From positions 512,236 to 576,235 of the forward strand of contig BQUP01000010.1 of assembly GCA_022835595.1 (NCBI GenBank): a stretch of 64,000 nt of DNA, in the 5' to 3' direction. The translations under genes were made by a program, and so were the position numbers. Below are positions 1-12,151 of the stretch, in pieces. The stretch comes from Cystobasidium ongulense (taxonomy: Eukaryota > Basidiomycota > Cystobasidiomycetes > Cystobasidiales > Cystobasidiaceae). Each line of letters begins with the position of its first letter. The stretch's first letter is position 1. The notes under the pieces were generated by a model. That model was given only the letters and a program-made list of their open reading frames with translations. It was not told the origin of the DNA and searched no databases.

Positions 1-1895
1 GCCTTGTCCGAGACCGAATCTGTCGTTCTTCATTGAACTTTCAATACCCTCTGCCGTTCCAGCGAGTTCTTGCTCGTCTTCACCGTCGACGTGACCTCGT
101 CTGTAGATGGCAGCCGCAGCAGCAGCACCAGAAAATAGAGGTCGGTCGTAAAGATTGTAACTATCATCATCACCAAAGGAGTGAGAAAGCTGTTCCTGAT
201 TGAAAAGTCTTGAATCGAGCATAGATTCCTTCGACATAGTAGGTTTGGCAAGACCGAGAGCGACCTTTTCCGAAATATCTCGGTTCTGTGCTCGTGCGAG
301 AACACGGGCTCGGGTCTCGGTACCCATGTTGGACATGCGCAATTCCCTCTCTCGCTCCTGTCTTCGCTCGCGACGCATGGCGTCACGTTCTTTCGCGGCA
401 CGTCTCTCCTCTTCCGTCTCTCCGTCGTCCAGATCCTCTTCTTCATCGCTTCCAGCAGCACCAACAGGTGTGTCTCCGCGCTCGACGTTTCTTCGTGGGG
501 CGACTTCTCCTCCGTCGGACTCCTCGTCGTCTGTTCCGTAGCTAACAGCAGCTTGACCAGGAGCGCCGGAAATTCTGCTCGTGGCCGCAGAAGTTGATGG
601 AGCAACGATACCGGCACGCTCGTCTCGTGCACGTTGGGCAAGCAAACGGAGATGTTCTTCCTTGTCCTCCTTCTGCTTCTCTGCGATACGTTGCTGTAGC
701 TGTGCTCGTGAACGAACTTCCTCTCGAGCATGTCTATCGGCGACATAGAGGGATTCAGAGAATTGTGCGAAGCGGTCGTTGATATGAATCTGTGTTATGA
801 AAGCATGTGATGTTAGTCTGGAAAGACAGGCTACCTTTTTACAAGAAGCCTTGTCATGACTCACGTCTTGCAGACCTCGACCATCTGCTGCCAATCGCTT
901 ATCTAGCGGAATAGTATAACCCTTGTTATTCTTCCAGTTCGAAACACACGGCGGGATCATCCAGTCCTTCTGATCTTGCGCCGTAATCTTCCTTGGAGGG
1001 GATCGCATAATAGGAGCAGGGGGACTAGGAGGGCCTCTGGGTATCTTCTTAGCCTTGAATCTGGGAGGTTCCAGAGGATCTTCCACGACATCTACCATTT
1101 TGATGAGACGTTGTTTAGAATCATCGTTTGGCGTGTATCTAACATAATTCGCGTTTGCGACTTGAGAGGTCACATTTTTTGGATTTGAAGCTTTTATTTT
1201 ACCACTAACTAGCTTCTGTAAAGCTGCTTGTGTTCGAGCTGTTGTGTTGGCAACTTCATCCTCGCTCGGCCGTTCCATCTCTGCGTTCTTGACATCTGTA
1301 CGTTTGGCGAGGGGCACGAGAGCCTTGAACGAAGCTTGGACAGTCCTGCCGTCTCTATGACCCTGCTGTGCGATAGCCTCACTGTAGACGTGCAGTCAAA
1401 GTTCAGTCTTTGCTGCTCAACCTGGCTGAATCAGACGACTTCGAAAGACTCACTATCTAATCTTGCCGTCTTCATTCACTTGCAGGGGAAGCGTGTTGGA
1501 GTTGGTCTAGTCCCGAGAATAGTATCAATAGACTGTCTAGCACGCATGTTTCGCATGACTCACTGTCCTCTTCCTGCCGAGGTCAAGCGGGTATTGGGCA
1601 CGATGGCACTCGGGGCTGCCAGACAAGCGCACTTTGCAGTCAGCAGCCATTCCTCCCAGACGAAAGGCGTGAGACCACGAAATGGCACTCACAAAGCACC
1701 ACCGTCACCATAATCCTCCTGCTTGCTAGGTAGCCATCCTTTCCTGGAGCCATAAGGTGGAGCTTTGCTCCTGTGCGATATCAACGACAGCTGGGCCGAC
1801 TTTGCAGCCAGCTCTCTCTCCTGCTTGTGAGAGGACGAAGAGACTTCTTCGTTGTGCACTGGTGCTGGCAATAGCGAGCTCAGCATTGTTGCCAT
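1..1895 (-). CDS. SNW1: SNW/SKIP-domain splicing factor (Prp45/SNW1), C-terminus cut by window edge
   Basis: This is a core spliceosome (NTC-associated) protein of the SKIP/Prp45 family, nuclear, acting in catalytic activation of the spliceosome. The start at 1895 is chosen because it gives a family N-terminus ending in APPYGSRKGWLPSKQEDYGDGG, equivalent to the PPYGxRKGWxPxxxEDxGDGG block. Short introns follow, then QYPLDLGRK, an exon ending in NEDGKIRY, and the SNW core with PPSPPAPIMRSPPRKITAQD, IPPCVSNWKNNKGYTIPLDK and RLAADGRGLQD. The next exon begins IHINDRFAQFSESLYVADR and continues into a charged Arg/Glu-rich helix that runs off the left edge. At least five exons are visible. The family match is unmistakable; only the last part of the C-terminus is missing. 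Confidence 0.95.
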
Positions 1896-2215
1896 TGTTG
1901 CTGCCGTTGTCGTCGACTGTGTCCGTCTGGAATCGACTTAAGCAAGTTCGCTGCCTCTGCGGTTTTACAAAAGTCTGGGGCCAAAAGTGAGTGTGGCAAA
2001 AGCGCAATCAAAGTACAAGTACAGCAAACGATGTCAGCAGTCGAGAAAGCTACAGCAGGTCGTGTGTTCTGCTGGCATATCCGCCAGCCCTCCTCGAGTA
2101 CCCAAAAGTCCCATTGCGATGCGAGCTAATCGTCGACTGAGCTAAACACAACATGGTATACTAATAATGCAATAGCGAAGAACGAGGGGAGCTACATAGA
2201 ATGGATAGTGAAGTC
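1896..2215. other. Intergenic gap between SNW1 start and YPT6 stop
   Basis: About 320 bases hold the 5' flank of SNW1 and the 3' flank of the Rab gene, which lie head to tail on the minus strand. ORFs that cross it on either strand lack family motifs. I see no RNA gene or repeat. Confidence 0.6.
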
Positions 2216-3354
<1,139 letters not shown>

Positions 3355-3671
3355 CGTGGTAATGCTACAATATGAATGTGTTCGCGGTTGGTGCGGCGTG
3401 AACTGGGAGAGTTGTGTTCAAGCTTATCGACAACTGCAAGATCAGCCATTTGTGCGAATGTGGAAAGCCAACGTCGAACTGCTGGAAGGGCAAGGAATTA
3501 TGGTTTTCAATGGTATAACAACTATGTATAGTCACTAGCATGCTCGCTGTGTAGCTCTTGAGCCTTCCATATATCTGCTAAGTATAATGCTGCTCGATCA
3601 TCATCAACGGAAAGCCGTTGCTTGATCCGCGTTGCATACTCGACTTTTGAAGCAACACCAACGACAGCACC
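3355..3671. promoter_or_regulatory. Shared divergent promoter region of YPT6 and MTHFR
   Basis: The starts of the minus-strand Rab gene (3354) and the plus-strand MTHFR gene (3672) are 317 bp apart, so this segment must carry both 5' regions. I did not identify a specific operator in it. Confidence 0.5.
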
Positions 3672-5817
3672 ATGAAGGTCACTGATATCATAGCATCGCG
3701 CTCAGATGACGATGCGCCATACTACACCTTCGAGGTGAGCCAGCTCGACTGTCGTTCTGACAAGCTTCTAGCTGACTCGCTAAATCTATATTGCAGATCT
3801 TCCCGCCTAAAACGGCACAGGGAACTGCGAATCTACTCGCCCGAGTGGATAGAATGATACACACTCTGCATCCGTCCTGGGTACATGTCACCTGGTCTGC
3901 GGGAGGAACAACATCCGAAAAGAGCTTGGACTTGGCTAAAGCTGCAAAAGATCTTGGTGTAGAAGTATGCGTTCACTTGACGTGCACGAACATGCAGACG
4001 GCGAAACTAGACGAGACGCTGGATGTAAGCAAATATCAACTACGTTTGACCCATTGACAAAGCCAGAGCCGTGCTGACACATTGCCCATCTTTGCCACGC
4101 CAATGTAGACCCTCAAACAGCTAGGCATACAAAATGTTCTCGCACTTAGAGGCGATGCACCTAGAGGGGAAGAATACTGGGTAGCCTCGGATCCTCGCTT
4201 CAAGCACGGCAGTGATCTAGTCAGCTATATTCGCGAGAAGCATGGTGACTACTTCTGCATAGGCGTAGCAGGATACCCGGAAGGACACTGTGATTCATCC
4301 GATAAAACATCAGATGTCAAATACCTCCTAGAGAAGCAAGAAGCAGGTGCTGATTTCGTAGTCACGCAACTATTCTACGATACGAACGCTTTTGGTAAAT
4401 GGTTGGAAGATGCTAAAGAGCGTGGATTGAGAATCCCGGTTCTACCGGGTATTATGCCGATACAAACTTTCCAAGGATTCAGTAGGATCACGCATATGTG
4501 CAGAACATTCATTCCAGATACAGTCATACAGCGCCTGGAGCCTATCAAGGTGAGCCTCGAATACTCCGCCTGCTATGCTGAAACCGAAATCTAATCCGTT
4601 ACTGCTTTTTGTAATAGGGTGACGACTTGGCCGTCAAAGACTACGGAGTCGAGCTAGCAGTCGACATGATTCAAGAACTCTGGCAAGAGGGCATAAGAGG
4701 CTTCCATTTCTGCACATTGAACCTTGAAAAGAGCGTGCAGCGGATATTGGAAAACCTCGATTGGATATCACCAACGGAAAGGAAGAGTGTACGTTACCCC
4801 CCTGTCCACATACCATTAGAGATCAGAGCGCTTACTCAACGTTCCCTTCTCAGCGCAAGCGAGCTGTCAATGGAGGTGCTTCGAACGGAGAACCTCAAGA
4901 TCCTCGTCTATCTGCATTACGAAGCAGTAGTGCCAGTGGCAATGGAGAGTCGCGGCGTATGACAGATTCACCTGCCTCTTGGGACGAGTTTCCAAACGGT
5001 CGGTTTGGAGATGCTCGTTCGCCTGCGTATGGTGATCTGGATGGCTGGGGAGTCTCACTCAAACTTACTCCGTCGGAAGCACTACAAAAGTGGGGCGCAC
5101 CTGCATCCAATGCCGATATATCACAATTATTCGTGCGGTACCTGCAAGGTACACTAAAAGCCGTTCCGTGGAGTGACGAACCATTACGGAGCGAAACGAA
5201 CGATATCTTACCGTACTTAGTCCGATTGAATACGGAGAAGGACTGGTGGACAGTAGGAAGTCAACCCGCAGTAGATGGCGCACCAAGCGAGGATGAAACA
5301 TATGGATTTGGTCCAGCAGGAGGGTATATTTACCAGAAATCTTTCGTGGAATTCTTTTGTTCGTACGACGATGTCATGCGCATACAGGAGAAAGCGAATA
5401 GAGTAGAGCAAGAAAGCAGAAAGAGGAAAGTCACCTTCTATGCTGGTAACACGGAAAGTGAGAGCAAAAGCCTGATTACCAACATGCAAACTGGAGATGC
5501 GAATGCTGTTACTTGGGGTGTGTTCCCTGGTAAGGAGATTGTCACGACGACACTCATTGAAGAGATGTCATTCACCGCTTGGAAGGTCAGTGCAGGTTTT
5601 TGTCTGTCATTTCAGAACCATACTGAATCGTTGGTTGTCGTCACATTTGCAGGAGGAAGCGTTCTCGATATGGACAGAATGGGAGCATCTGTACCCTCTA
5701 AAGACCGTCACTCGCGATCTATTATCGAGTTTGGTGAAAGACCGATGGCTTGTCAGTGTAGTACATCACGACTTCAAAGATTCAAATGGTCTGTGGGATT
5801 TCCTGCTGAACGAGTAG
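3672..5817 (+). CDS. Methylenetetrahydrofolate reductase (Met12/Met13 family)
   Basis: The enzyme reduces 5,10-methylene-THF to 5-methyl-THF for methionine synthesis. The N-terminal catalytic barrel begins MKVTDIIASRSDDDAPYYTF, then FPPKTAQGTANLLARVDRM and HVTWSAGGTTSEKSLDLA (the TWxAGG block), VHLTCTNM, ALRGDAPRGEEYW, GVAGYPEGHCDS, and ADFVVTQLFYDTNAF. After FHFCTLNLEKSV comes a linker and a eukaryote-type C-terminal regulatory domain (ASWDEFPNGRFGDARSPAYG, then WTVGSQPAVDG, then TFYAGNTESESKSLITNMQT). Six exons fit clean GT-AG junctions: breaks fall near 3734/3797, 4024/4109, 4549/4618, about 4790/4855 and 5585/5650. The last exon ends DSNGLWDFLLNE at 5817. Fungi usually have two paralogues; I cannot say which this is. 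Confidence 0.94.
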
Positions 5818-5918
5818 AGTCTAGACCGCCTGTAATATCTTGTACAGTGAAAAACTTTGTCGCATTCGCAAGCCAAACAAAAGTACTATGCTACATATTT
5901 TACGTCTGTGGACTACTA

Positions 5919-7129
5919 TCAACTACTGACGTCCATATCAGTCGAGTCTTCGTTCTCTCTATTCTCATTCTCCTCGCCTTCCGAAGCTGGACTGGGTGGA
6001 TCGTAAAAGGAGCTCTGTCGTCTCGTCCTTCTTTCACCTGTGGCATAGCCATCAGTTTCATCTCCTGGATCTGTGAAGATGTCGTCATCCTCGTCGAGGT
6101 TCTGCACGGCATCTGCTGGATCGTTGCTTTCATCATTACCGTAAATGTCGCCAGATGCATCAGGTATCTCAGCGTCTAGATCGCGTTCCTCGTCTCCTCC
6201 CCGGGCGTGTTCAGTTGATGTGCGGCCTGCTCTCGACATTGTGCTTGAGGCAGAAGCGACGCCGTACCGTGGCAAAGGAACACTTGAGACGTTACCTCCA
6301 TTGGATGATGAAACACTATATCGACCTGTAGCTGCACGTGGCGGGACCTGATTTGGCCTGTCTCTGCTGTTGGGTGGTCGGCCCGATCCAGAAGCAGTAC
6401 TTGAACGAGGTCGCGTTCTTGCCTCTCTAGCTTCACCTCCAGTGCCCGATCGCCTTCGGGTGCGCGCATCTCTGGAACGTCTCGAAACGTGTCGCCGTCG
6501 TTGTTGAGCAGCAGCGGCATCTTCATTGTCTTCCGGATATGCCGAAGTATTTGCGGCATTTGCATCGCGTTGAGCGTGAGCTGCGGCTGCTGCGGCAGTC
6601 ACTCGAGCCTCTTCGTTAATAGCTTCATCCTGGGGCAGGATAACGCCTTAGCTTTAATGGTTGGTGGTACTTGACAGCCCTTCAATGAACATACATCGGC
6701 TTCCGCCTCCTGATTCAATTGCTTGCCTTCGGGCACCATCCACGAATAGCCATGCGTGCGTATCCGTTCAAGCTGTGCGTCGGGTATGATGAGTTGTTAG
6801 CTGACTGCTACTTGCGTTCGCTCCCTAACGCGACGACGCACCTGGGCTTCATACTCCTGCTCCTCTTCGCTTAGCGTGGACGCTTCAGCCTGATAATCCC
6901 AGACCATTCGAGTCGATGTCCCGCGAAGGACGTTCGTCAGATCCCGTCTAGCAGCATATCTAGCTTGATCTGCATCATCTTGCCATTGCTCCTGCTTTGA
7001 TTTCTGACGTCTGATGGTGGTGTCGTATAGTGGCAGCGGCTTCCGCTGCCTTGGATTGCCAGCTTCGTAGATGACTGTAGGAGCCCAGAGGGATCTGATT
7101 TGAGCATTAAGAGGCGGTAAGCTCTCCAT
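5919..7129 (-). CDS. Acidic low-complexity protein, possible APC15 (anaphase-promoting complex subunit)
   Basis: Three exons are visible. Exon 1 starts MESLPPLNAQIRSLWAPTV, exon 2 holds IRTHGYSWMVPEGKQLNQEA, and exon 3 is a long Ala, Arg/Ser and Asp/Glu-rich tail ending STDMDVSS at 5919. The introns have good junctions; the first contains a CTAAC branch-like site. The short N-terminal SLPPL...SLW block, the RxxGxxWxxPxG block and the acidic C-terminus resemble Apc15/Mnd2-family proteins, but most of the length is disordered, so the assignment is an inference. It is convergent with MTHFR, with 101 bp between stops. An alternative is a basidiomycete-specific disordered protein. Confidence 0.55.
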
Positions 7130-7289
7130 CTTGGTTTTCAGACCATATGCTATACGAAAGTTGATGCAAGAGTAAACAGCACGTCGTTACAGCAGGACAT
7201 TAATTAACACAGGTGATCGAGGTAAAGCGACACAATTACTCAGGATGGCTTCTTCTCTATACTGCATAACTTCTGAAGCAGGTAAATTA

Positions 7290-8952
7290 CTAAGAATCAT
7301 CTTCACCCGGAAAAGCCGTTTCGTGGCTCCACTGCGCTAGACATGCCTCCAGCAGTATTCTCTCGTCAATAACATGTGATATAGCCAGCTTGGCTTCCCG
7401 ACCCGTGGTAGGCTATGAAGCAAGTAAGTATACATGCGGTCAGACTTGCGCAACGGGAATGCTTGAATACGCGATTGACCTACTTGTGCCGCTCGTTCGA
7501 AGAGCTCGCTTATATCATGCTGGTGGAAAGCAAGGTTCTGGAGCCTGTTGCGTATTAGTCTTTCCATGACTTGCGATATATCGTCCTTTACAGCCCCGTT
7601 CTGAGCATCCTGATTAACCCCTCTACCTCTTAACAAACCTAGCAGAAGCCACAAATAAACAGAAATACTACCGTCCGCATCAATAAAGAGCAGTTCCTGC
7701 GGCTTTCGCAAGTGAGGATCGGACATGCTCTCTTGTGAAAGTCTATCGTCTTGGTCTATTTGCGCGAGATGCACCCCCCCTTTCATAGCTGCATACCAGC
7801 GTTCATTCATATTCTCCCCTTCTACCTCAGAGCTCAGGTCTGCTTGTTCGAGGACGGATGCGACAGAAAACCAACGAACTTTATCATCTTCATTTGCGTC
7901 CAGCGTGAAGCCATAGTTCACTAATAGAGAGGCGTTGTCTAGCTTTCCATACGTGTTGTATACCTCTTCTCCAGCCACGATAGATCCAGTTGTAATCATT
8001 TCGACAGCATCTATATCGATGGCGTCGCCTGAACCGAGGGCCGCCTTGCTTTGCACAGGTCCAGCTTGACCATAAACATTGGATGCGATGCCCAACTGCT
8101 TTGTAAGGGCCTCGTCATGCTCGCATTCCGTTCTAGAACCGCAAGTTGGGCAAACTATGTCATCACTTTGCAGCGTAGCGTGAGGGTGAAAGTGATGATT
8201 GAATACATCCGCTAGAGGGACCATACTGAGACCGTGATAGTTGTCAACATAGAATGCTCGGGAGAGAACCAGGCTGAAGGCTAACTTGAGAGTGTCTTGC
8301 GAAATATTGTTCGAGAGCTTAAATGTCTGGAGACAAGGCAGGACGGTGTTGCGACAGAACTCCTCGACCTCTGCCTACGAAAGTGTCAGACCAGGAACCA
8401 GCAGAACAAGACGAAGCTGCTCACATTTGTACACTTCTGCTGCTGCATATAGGCAGAAACATCTGTTCCTTTTAGCCAGCCTAGAGCGGTCTCGCCTTTC
8501 CAAAAGGTAGGCAAGCTAATCTCCTTATGAGATTGCGGCATACTTTGGATGTATCCATACCAAGGGGACTGCTTTCCAAGCAGTGTTTCACATGCTAAAG
8601 CGGTCGCCAGTATGCGGACTCCAGCTTGCTCAGGTGTGGCGGCTTCCACTGTATCGCAGAGCTCTTGGAAAGCAGGCGAGGTTGCCAAAGAGCAAGTTCT
8701 TCTGCTGAAAAGTGCACTTCTAGGAGTGAGTGCTAGTATCTCATCGCGCTGTATGTCTTCTAACGCATAAATGGCAAAGCTGCTTGCATCTTCTTGCTCA
8801 TGTGTTTGGTCGGACTCGCTTGGAAGCGCACGAATCTCAAGCTTCGACGACACCCGGACATTGTTGGCAGCCAGCCAGCTCTTCAAGGCCTGTATACGAG
8901 CGCCCGAGGGACGTGAGCTCGTGCTTGTCCGATTGAGCGCGCCATCGCCCAT
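7290..8952 (-). CDS. SET-domain protein lysine methyltransferase (SETD6/Rkm-like)
   Basis: The N-terminal half of the split SET domain carries SFAIYALEDIQRDEILALTP and NLATALACE-like helices. The second half reads GLSMVPLADVFNHHFHPHAT (the NH motif), AGEEVYNTYGKLDNASLLVN and YGF, the conserved Asn and C-terminal Tyr of the AdoMet pocket. A CPTC...CEHD Cys/His cluster interrupts the domain after the NH motif. Two introns are inferred: one after QQQKCTN, and a last one after ERAAQ (GTAGGT...CATAG). The latter changes the C-terminus from the unspliced reading to one containing REAKLAISHVIDERILLEA and ending GEDDS at 7290, typical of the Rubisco-LSMT/Rkm substrate-binding domain. Likely targets are ribosomal or other cytosolic proteins, but the sequence does not show which. 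Confidence 0.85.
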
Positions 8953-9107
8953 AGAAGACAGAGGTGTGCCAGTCGACAGAAGACAAAGCTATCGATGGCA
9001 AGGCAGACCCGCGACTTGTAGCAGCGCAGAGCGAAGCGAAGAGGCAAAGGACATCACCTTACGACCATTATATCGTGAGCAGTATCACCTAGTCCGTCAA
9101 TATAAAT
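8953..9107. promoter_or_regulatory. Compact divergent promoter (SET gene / glutaminyl cyclase)
   Basis: Only 155 bp separate the two divergent starts. A TATAAATATGG stretch directly abuts the cyclase ATG at 9108; it is too close to the start to be a conventional TATA box for that gene unless transcription begins inside the CDS. Confidence 0.45.
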
Positions 9108-10500
9108 ATGGCGAGGCCGCCCTCGTTGCTGTCATGCATCGCGCTGCTCGTAATCAGCTTGCTTGTCAGCACACAGGCATTCTGGCACGAACGACGCGAC
9201 TATACAGCGTTGGAAGAGGATGACCTCAAGTTAGTAGCAGAAGCTCTCGCTCCCGAGATCTCAGACGCCATCCTGGACTATCACAATCCGTCAAGTCTGC
9301 TTGCCAAGATATTGATACCGCGGCCGGTGGGATCACAAAACTTGACCGATGTACACAATCTTATTCGCAAGCACTTTGAATCACTCTCTACGAAAGCTTC
9401 TTCAGATCTAGGTGATTTTCAAACATGGGAAAAGTTTGAAGATGTGTTTACGGATAATACACCTTACGGCGAAAAGGAATTCACCAACCTCATCTTCACG
9501 CATAACCCTCAGGCGAGCAGGAAGTTGATAATTGCAGCTCATACGGATAGCAAATACTTTGTCGGAGCACCTCAAAATGGCTTCGTGGGAGCGACGGATT
9601 CGGCGGTGCCATGCGCTATCATGCTAGCAGTAGCAAGCGCCTTGACACCTCTACTAGATAGCGCTATGAAGGCTGCCAAGGCTAGTTATGCATCTGGAGC
9701 AGACAGTGGGACCACTATACAGCTTGTGTTTCTGGATGGAGAGGAGGCCTTCAAGCAGTGGACCAACACAGACTCGATATACGGAGCGAGGTGCGTCATT
9801 CGTCTGCTGTGTTCTTTCGGCGAGTAAAAACCTAGACTGAAATACTTGACTCTTGCTTGGATTCCCACAGGCATCTCGCGCAGGTGTGGGGAGAGCCAAC
9901 GCGGTCACCGTCTCCAACATCTCCACAGCGCTCCGCCATAGCAGAAATTAGCGATTTCATCCTCCTTGACCTACTTGGAGTAGCGAATCCAATGATACGT
10001 AACTTCTTCGAAGAGACAGGGTGGTTATTCGACGCGATGGTCGATGTTGAAGATCGCTTGGGCGCGGCTGGGTATCTGTGGGACCAGGTAGATGGCGATG
10101 GCTGGTCCACTGCAAGCACGAATAAACCCCGTAGCTTCTTCTCGAAAAGACGGAATAGTTTCAAAACGTATGCAGGACGGATAGAGGACGATCATTTGCC
10201 TTTCCTGGCACAAGGTGTTCCTATATTGCATGTGATACCAGTACCGTATGTTACTTTTCTTCGAAACCAAACAATGTAGACTAACAATTCCGCGTGGTCA
10301 CCCTGGACAGTTTCCCTAGCGTGTGGCACACCTTGCGAGACGACGCTTCTGCACTTGATCTGCCCACTATTCGAGCATGGTCTATGATTATGAGAGGACT
10401 AGTGGCAGAATACTTACAGCTGGGTGATGTCGCTGGCGAGTCGCGGCAACTGAAGAAGCGAGATGAACTGGCAAGTACCCTTCTTCATACCCTGAAGTGA
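9108..10500 (+). CDS. Secreted glutaminyl-peptide cyclotransferase (M28-fold zinc enzyme)
   Basis: This enzyme cyclises N-terminal Gln to pyroglutamate in the secretory pathway. The start at 9108 gives a hydrophobic signal peptide (LLSCIALLVISLLVSTQA). The M28/QC motifs follow in order: IAAHTDSKYF (Zn His near residue 145), GATDSAVPCAIML (Zn Asp), QLVFLDGEEAF (catalytic and Zn Glu), then after an intron FILLDLLGVANP, and RIEDDHLPFLAQGVPILHVI with a distal His. The C-terminus contains PSVWHTLRDDASALDLPTI, the usual final Zn/active-site segment. Three exons; introns lie near 9790-9870 and 10245-10310. The length of about 410 residues and motif order match eukaryotic QPCT rather than an aminopeptidase. 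Confidence 0.93.
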
Positions 10501-10752
10501 TCATGACTGATCCTTCCTGCAGTAGAATATTTGCCAAATAGATGATGGGATCAAGAAGAACCATTAGGTTAACTGGGGTGCGATAGTGACGGGTCATTTG
10601 AAAGAGCATCAGTGTAGAGATTCAAAGCTGTATTGCTCCCAAGGAAAGCTCAGATTGCAGTATCAAATTGAGTTGTCATTTGTGAAGTCTCAAACTCCAG
10701 CTCGATATACAAGGCCTCCGTGACATGTAGTATATGAGAGTGAAGACGCAGA

Positions 10753-11454
10753 CTACCAACTTCCAAGCGCATTCGCGAGCTCATCTATTTCCTCACGTTC
10801 TGCATTCTTGTATTGAAGTGGTTCTTTCATAGCTGCTAGCCATTGCTCTGATGACATGCCCTCAGTCTCGTCTGAGATCTGGCTCAAGCCAATATTGACG
10901 AGCGCTTGTTTTCGCAACAGATCTTGACGGTGCGCTTGAACGTAGACATTTATACGGTCTGATTCTTCCGACTTTATATGTGCCCGTGGCAGAAGAGAGA
11001 CTTGCTCTATGAGATTCTGCATTTGTTTTCTGGGCAAATCACCAGGCTAAGCTAACGATATGGACTCCCTGTGAAGAGAAACTCACAGGTCCTCGTGCAT
11101 AATCTTGATAGCATCCTCTACCTGAGCATCTACTCGCTGAACCGTCCGTTCTCTGATCGAGCTCGCCGACGGACCAGACATGCGTGCAGCTAGGGCAGCC
11201 ATGCTCCTCTGCTGCGTTCGATAAGCCATGTAGGCATGTGCATGGCTGACTGTTCAGTATGCACATCAGTAACACGCCTTCTTGGCGGTATAGCGGGTCG
11301 TCCACATACGAAGAGTCTCATTGACAATCTGCGTGGAGATCGTCATTATCAGCTAAAGGTCGGCGGCAATAACGGACACACATGCGCACACCTTCAGCTG
11401 TGAGAAGATATTGTCAGCCGCCTGTAAGACGGTAGCGCCTGTAGAGCTGCTCAT
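10753..11454 (-). CDS. Unrecognised helical/coiled-coil protein
   Basis: Four exons join with sound GT-AG junctions. They read MSSSTGATVLQAADNIFSQL, IVNETL, LSHAHAYMAYRTQQRSMAAL and, after the last intron, KQMQNLIEQVSLLPRAHIK, ending DELANALGSW at 10753. The product is about 185 residues, mostly charged amphipathic helix with a Met-Ser-Gly break (RMSGPSASSIRERTVQR). I do not recognise the family. Its start is only 79 bp from the start of the small plus-strand ORF at 11534. A subunit of a kinetochore or trafficking complex would have this look, but nothing in the sequence decides it. Confidence 0.6.
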
Positions 11455-11533
11455 TCATCGGCGTGTCTTGTTCAATTGGTTGAAGAAAGAAACAACGTGA
11501 CTTGCCGAGTACCTGTCTAAGTTGCAAGTGGCA

Positions 11534-12068
11534 ATGTTTGCTAGACAAAATATCGCGATCCGCATGTACGCCCGTGCTGTCTTACAGTTGAAGATTATAG
11601 ACACCATATACAAGGAATTGATAGCGAAAGTGTCTGGTTCCCTGATTGGACCGCAAGATTTCTACAGGCTGCCAGTGCCAGAGCTTCTCGCTATTGAGAA
11701 GCGTCAACATCGGCTTAAGACATCCACAACGGCTTTTGTTAAGGATGTCTCGACAGATCTTCACAAAGGTCGAATGTGTACCTTGGCACGAGGCTACGCA
11801 ACCTCAGCTTGCGCATTATATCTCGGTATATCGGATACGCCATCAAGATGCAGATCTTTTCCAGCGAGCTAGGCGTCACTGGGAGCGAGACCGCGAGAAC
11901 GCGTCCGTCGCTGCTCTCCGACTTGCTACCTGTTCTGACCTTCCGACCTTGTTGAGGATATCGTGTCGCCATGATGGGTTACACTGTAGTCGCTGTCCGG
12001 TAGATCGGCTTGAGGGAGGAGCCTGCCCTCAGCAAGATCCCAAGACCTCGGTTAGATGGTGGTGGTGA
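11534..12068 (+). CDS. Doubtful small ORF, possibly a mitochondrial protein
   Basis: An open frame starting MFARQNIAIRMYARAVLQLK, basic and amphipathic like a mitochondrial presequence, runs to 11872. A second frame from about 11770 holds a more protein-like stretch (LAHYISVYRIRHQDADLFQR) to 12068. A GTTAAG...CTCAG intron at 11738-11807 would join them in frame, but its donor is weak. The region lies between two confident minus-strand genes and does not overlap them. I do not recognise the product. It may be a real small gene with a misread intron or chance ORFs. Confidence 0.3.
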
Positions 12069-12151
12069 TCTAAATCTGCGAGAGAGTCCGTGCGTGATAT
12101 TTGATGCTCTACCAATAGTCGGCAAACTTTCTGAAATCGTTGTATGCCTGA

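Noticed and set aside
30-746. Long minus-strand ORF of 238 residues
   Set aside because: It is in the wrong frame relative to the SNW1 exons, which carry the clear SNW-domain blocks on the same strand. Its Arg/Ser-rich product is a frame shadow.
5065-5489. Minus-strand ORFs opposite the MTHFR gene
   Set aside because: They lie antisense to exons with strong MTHFR motifs and have no motif of their own.
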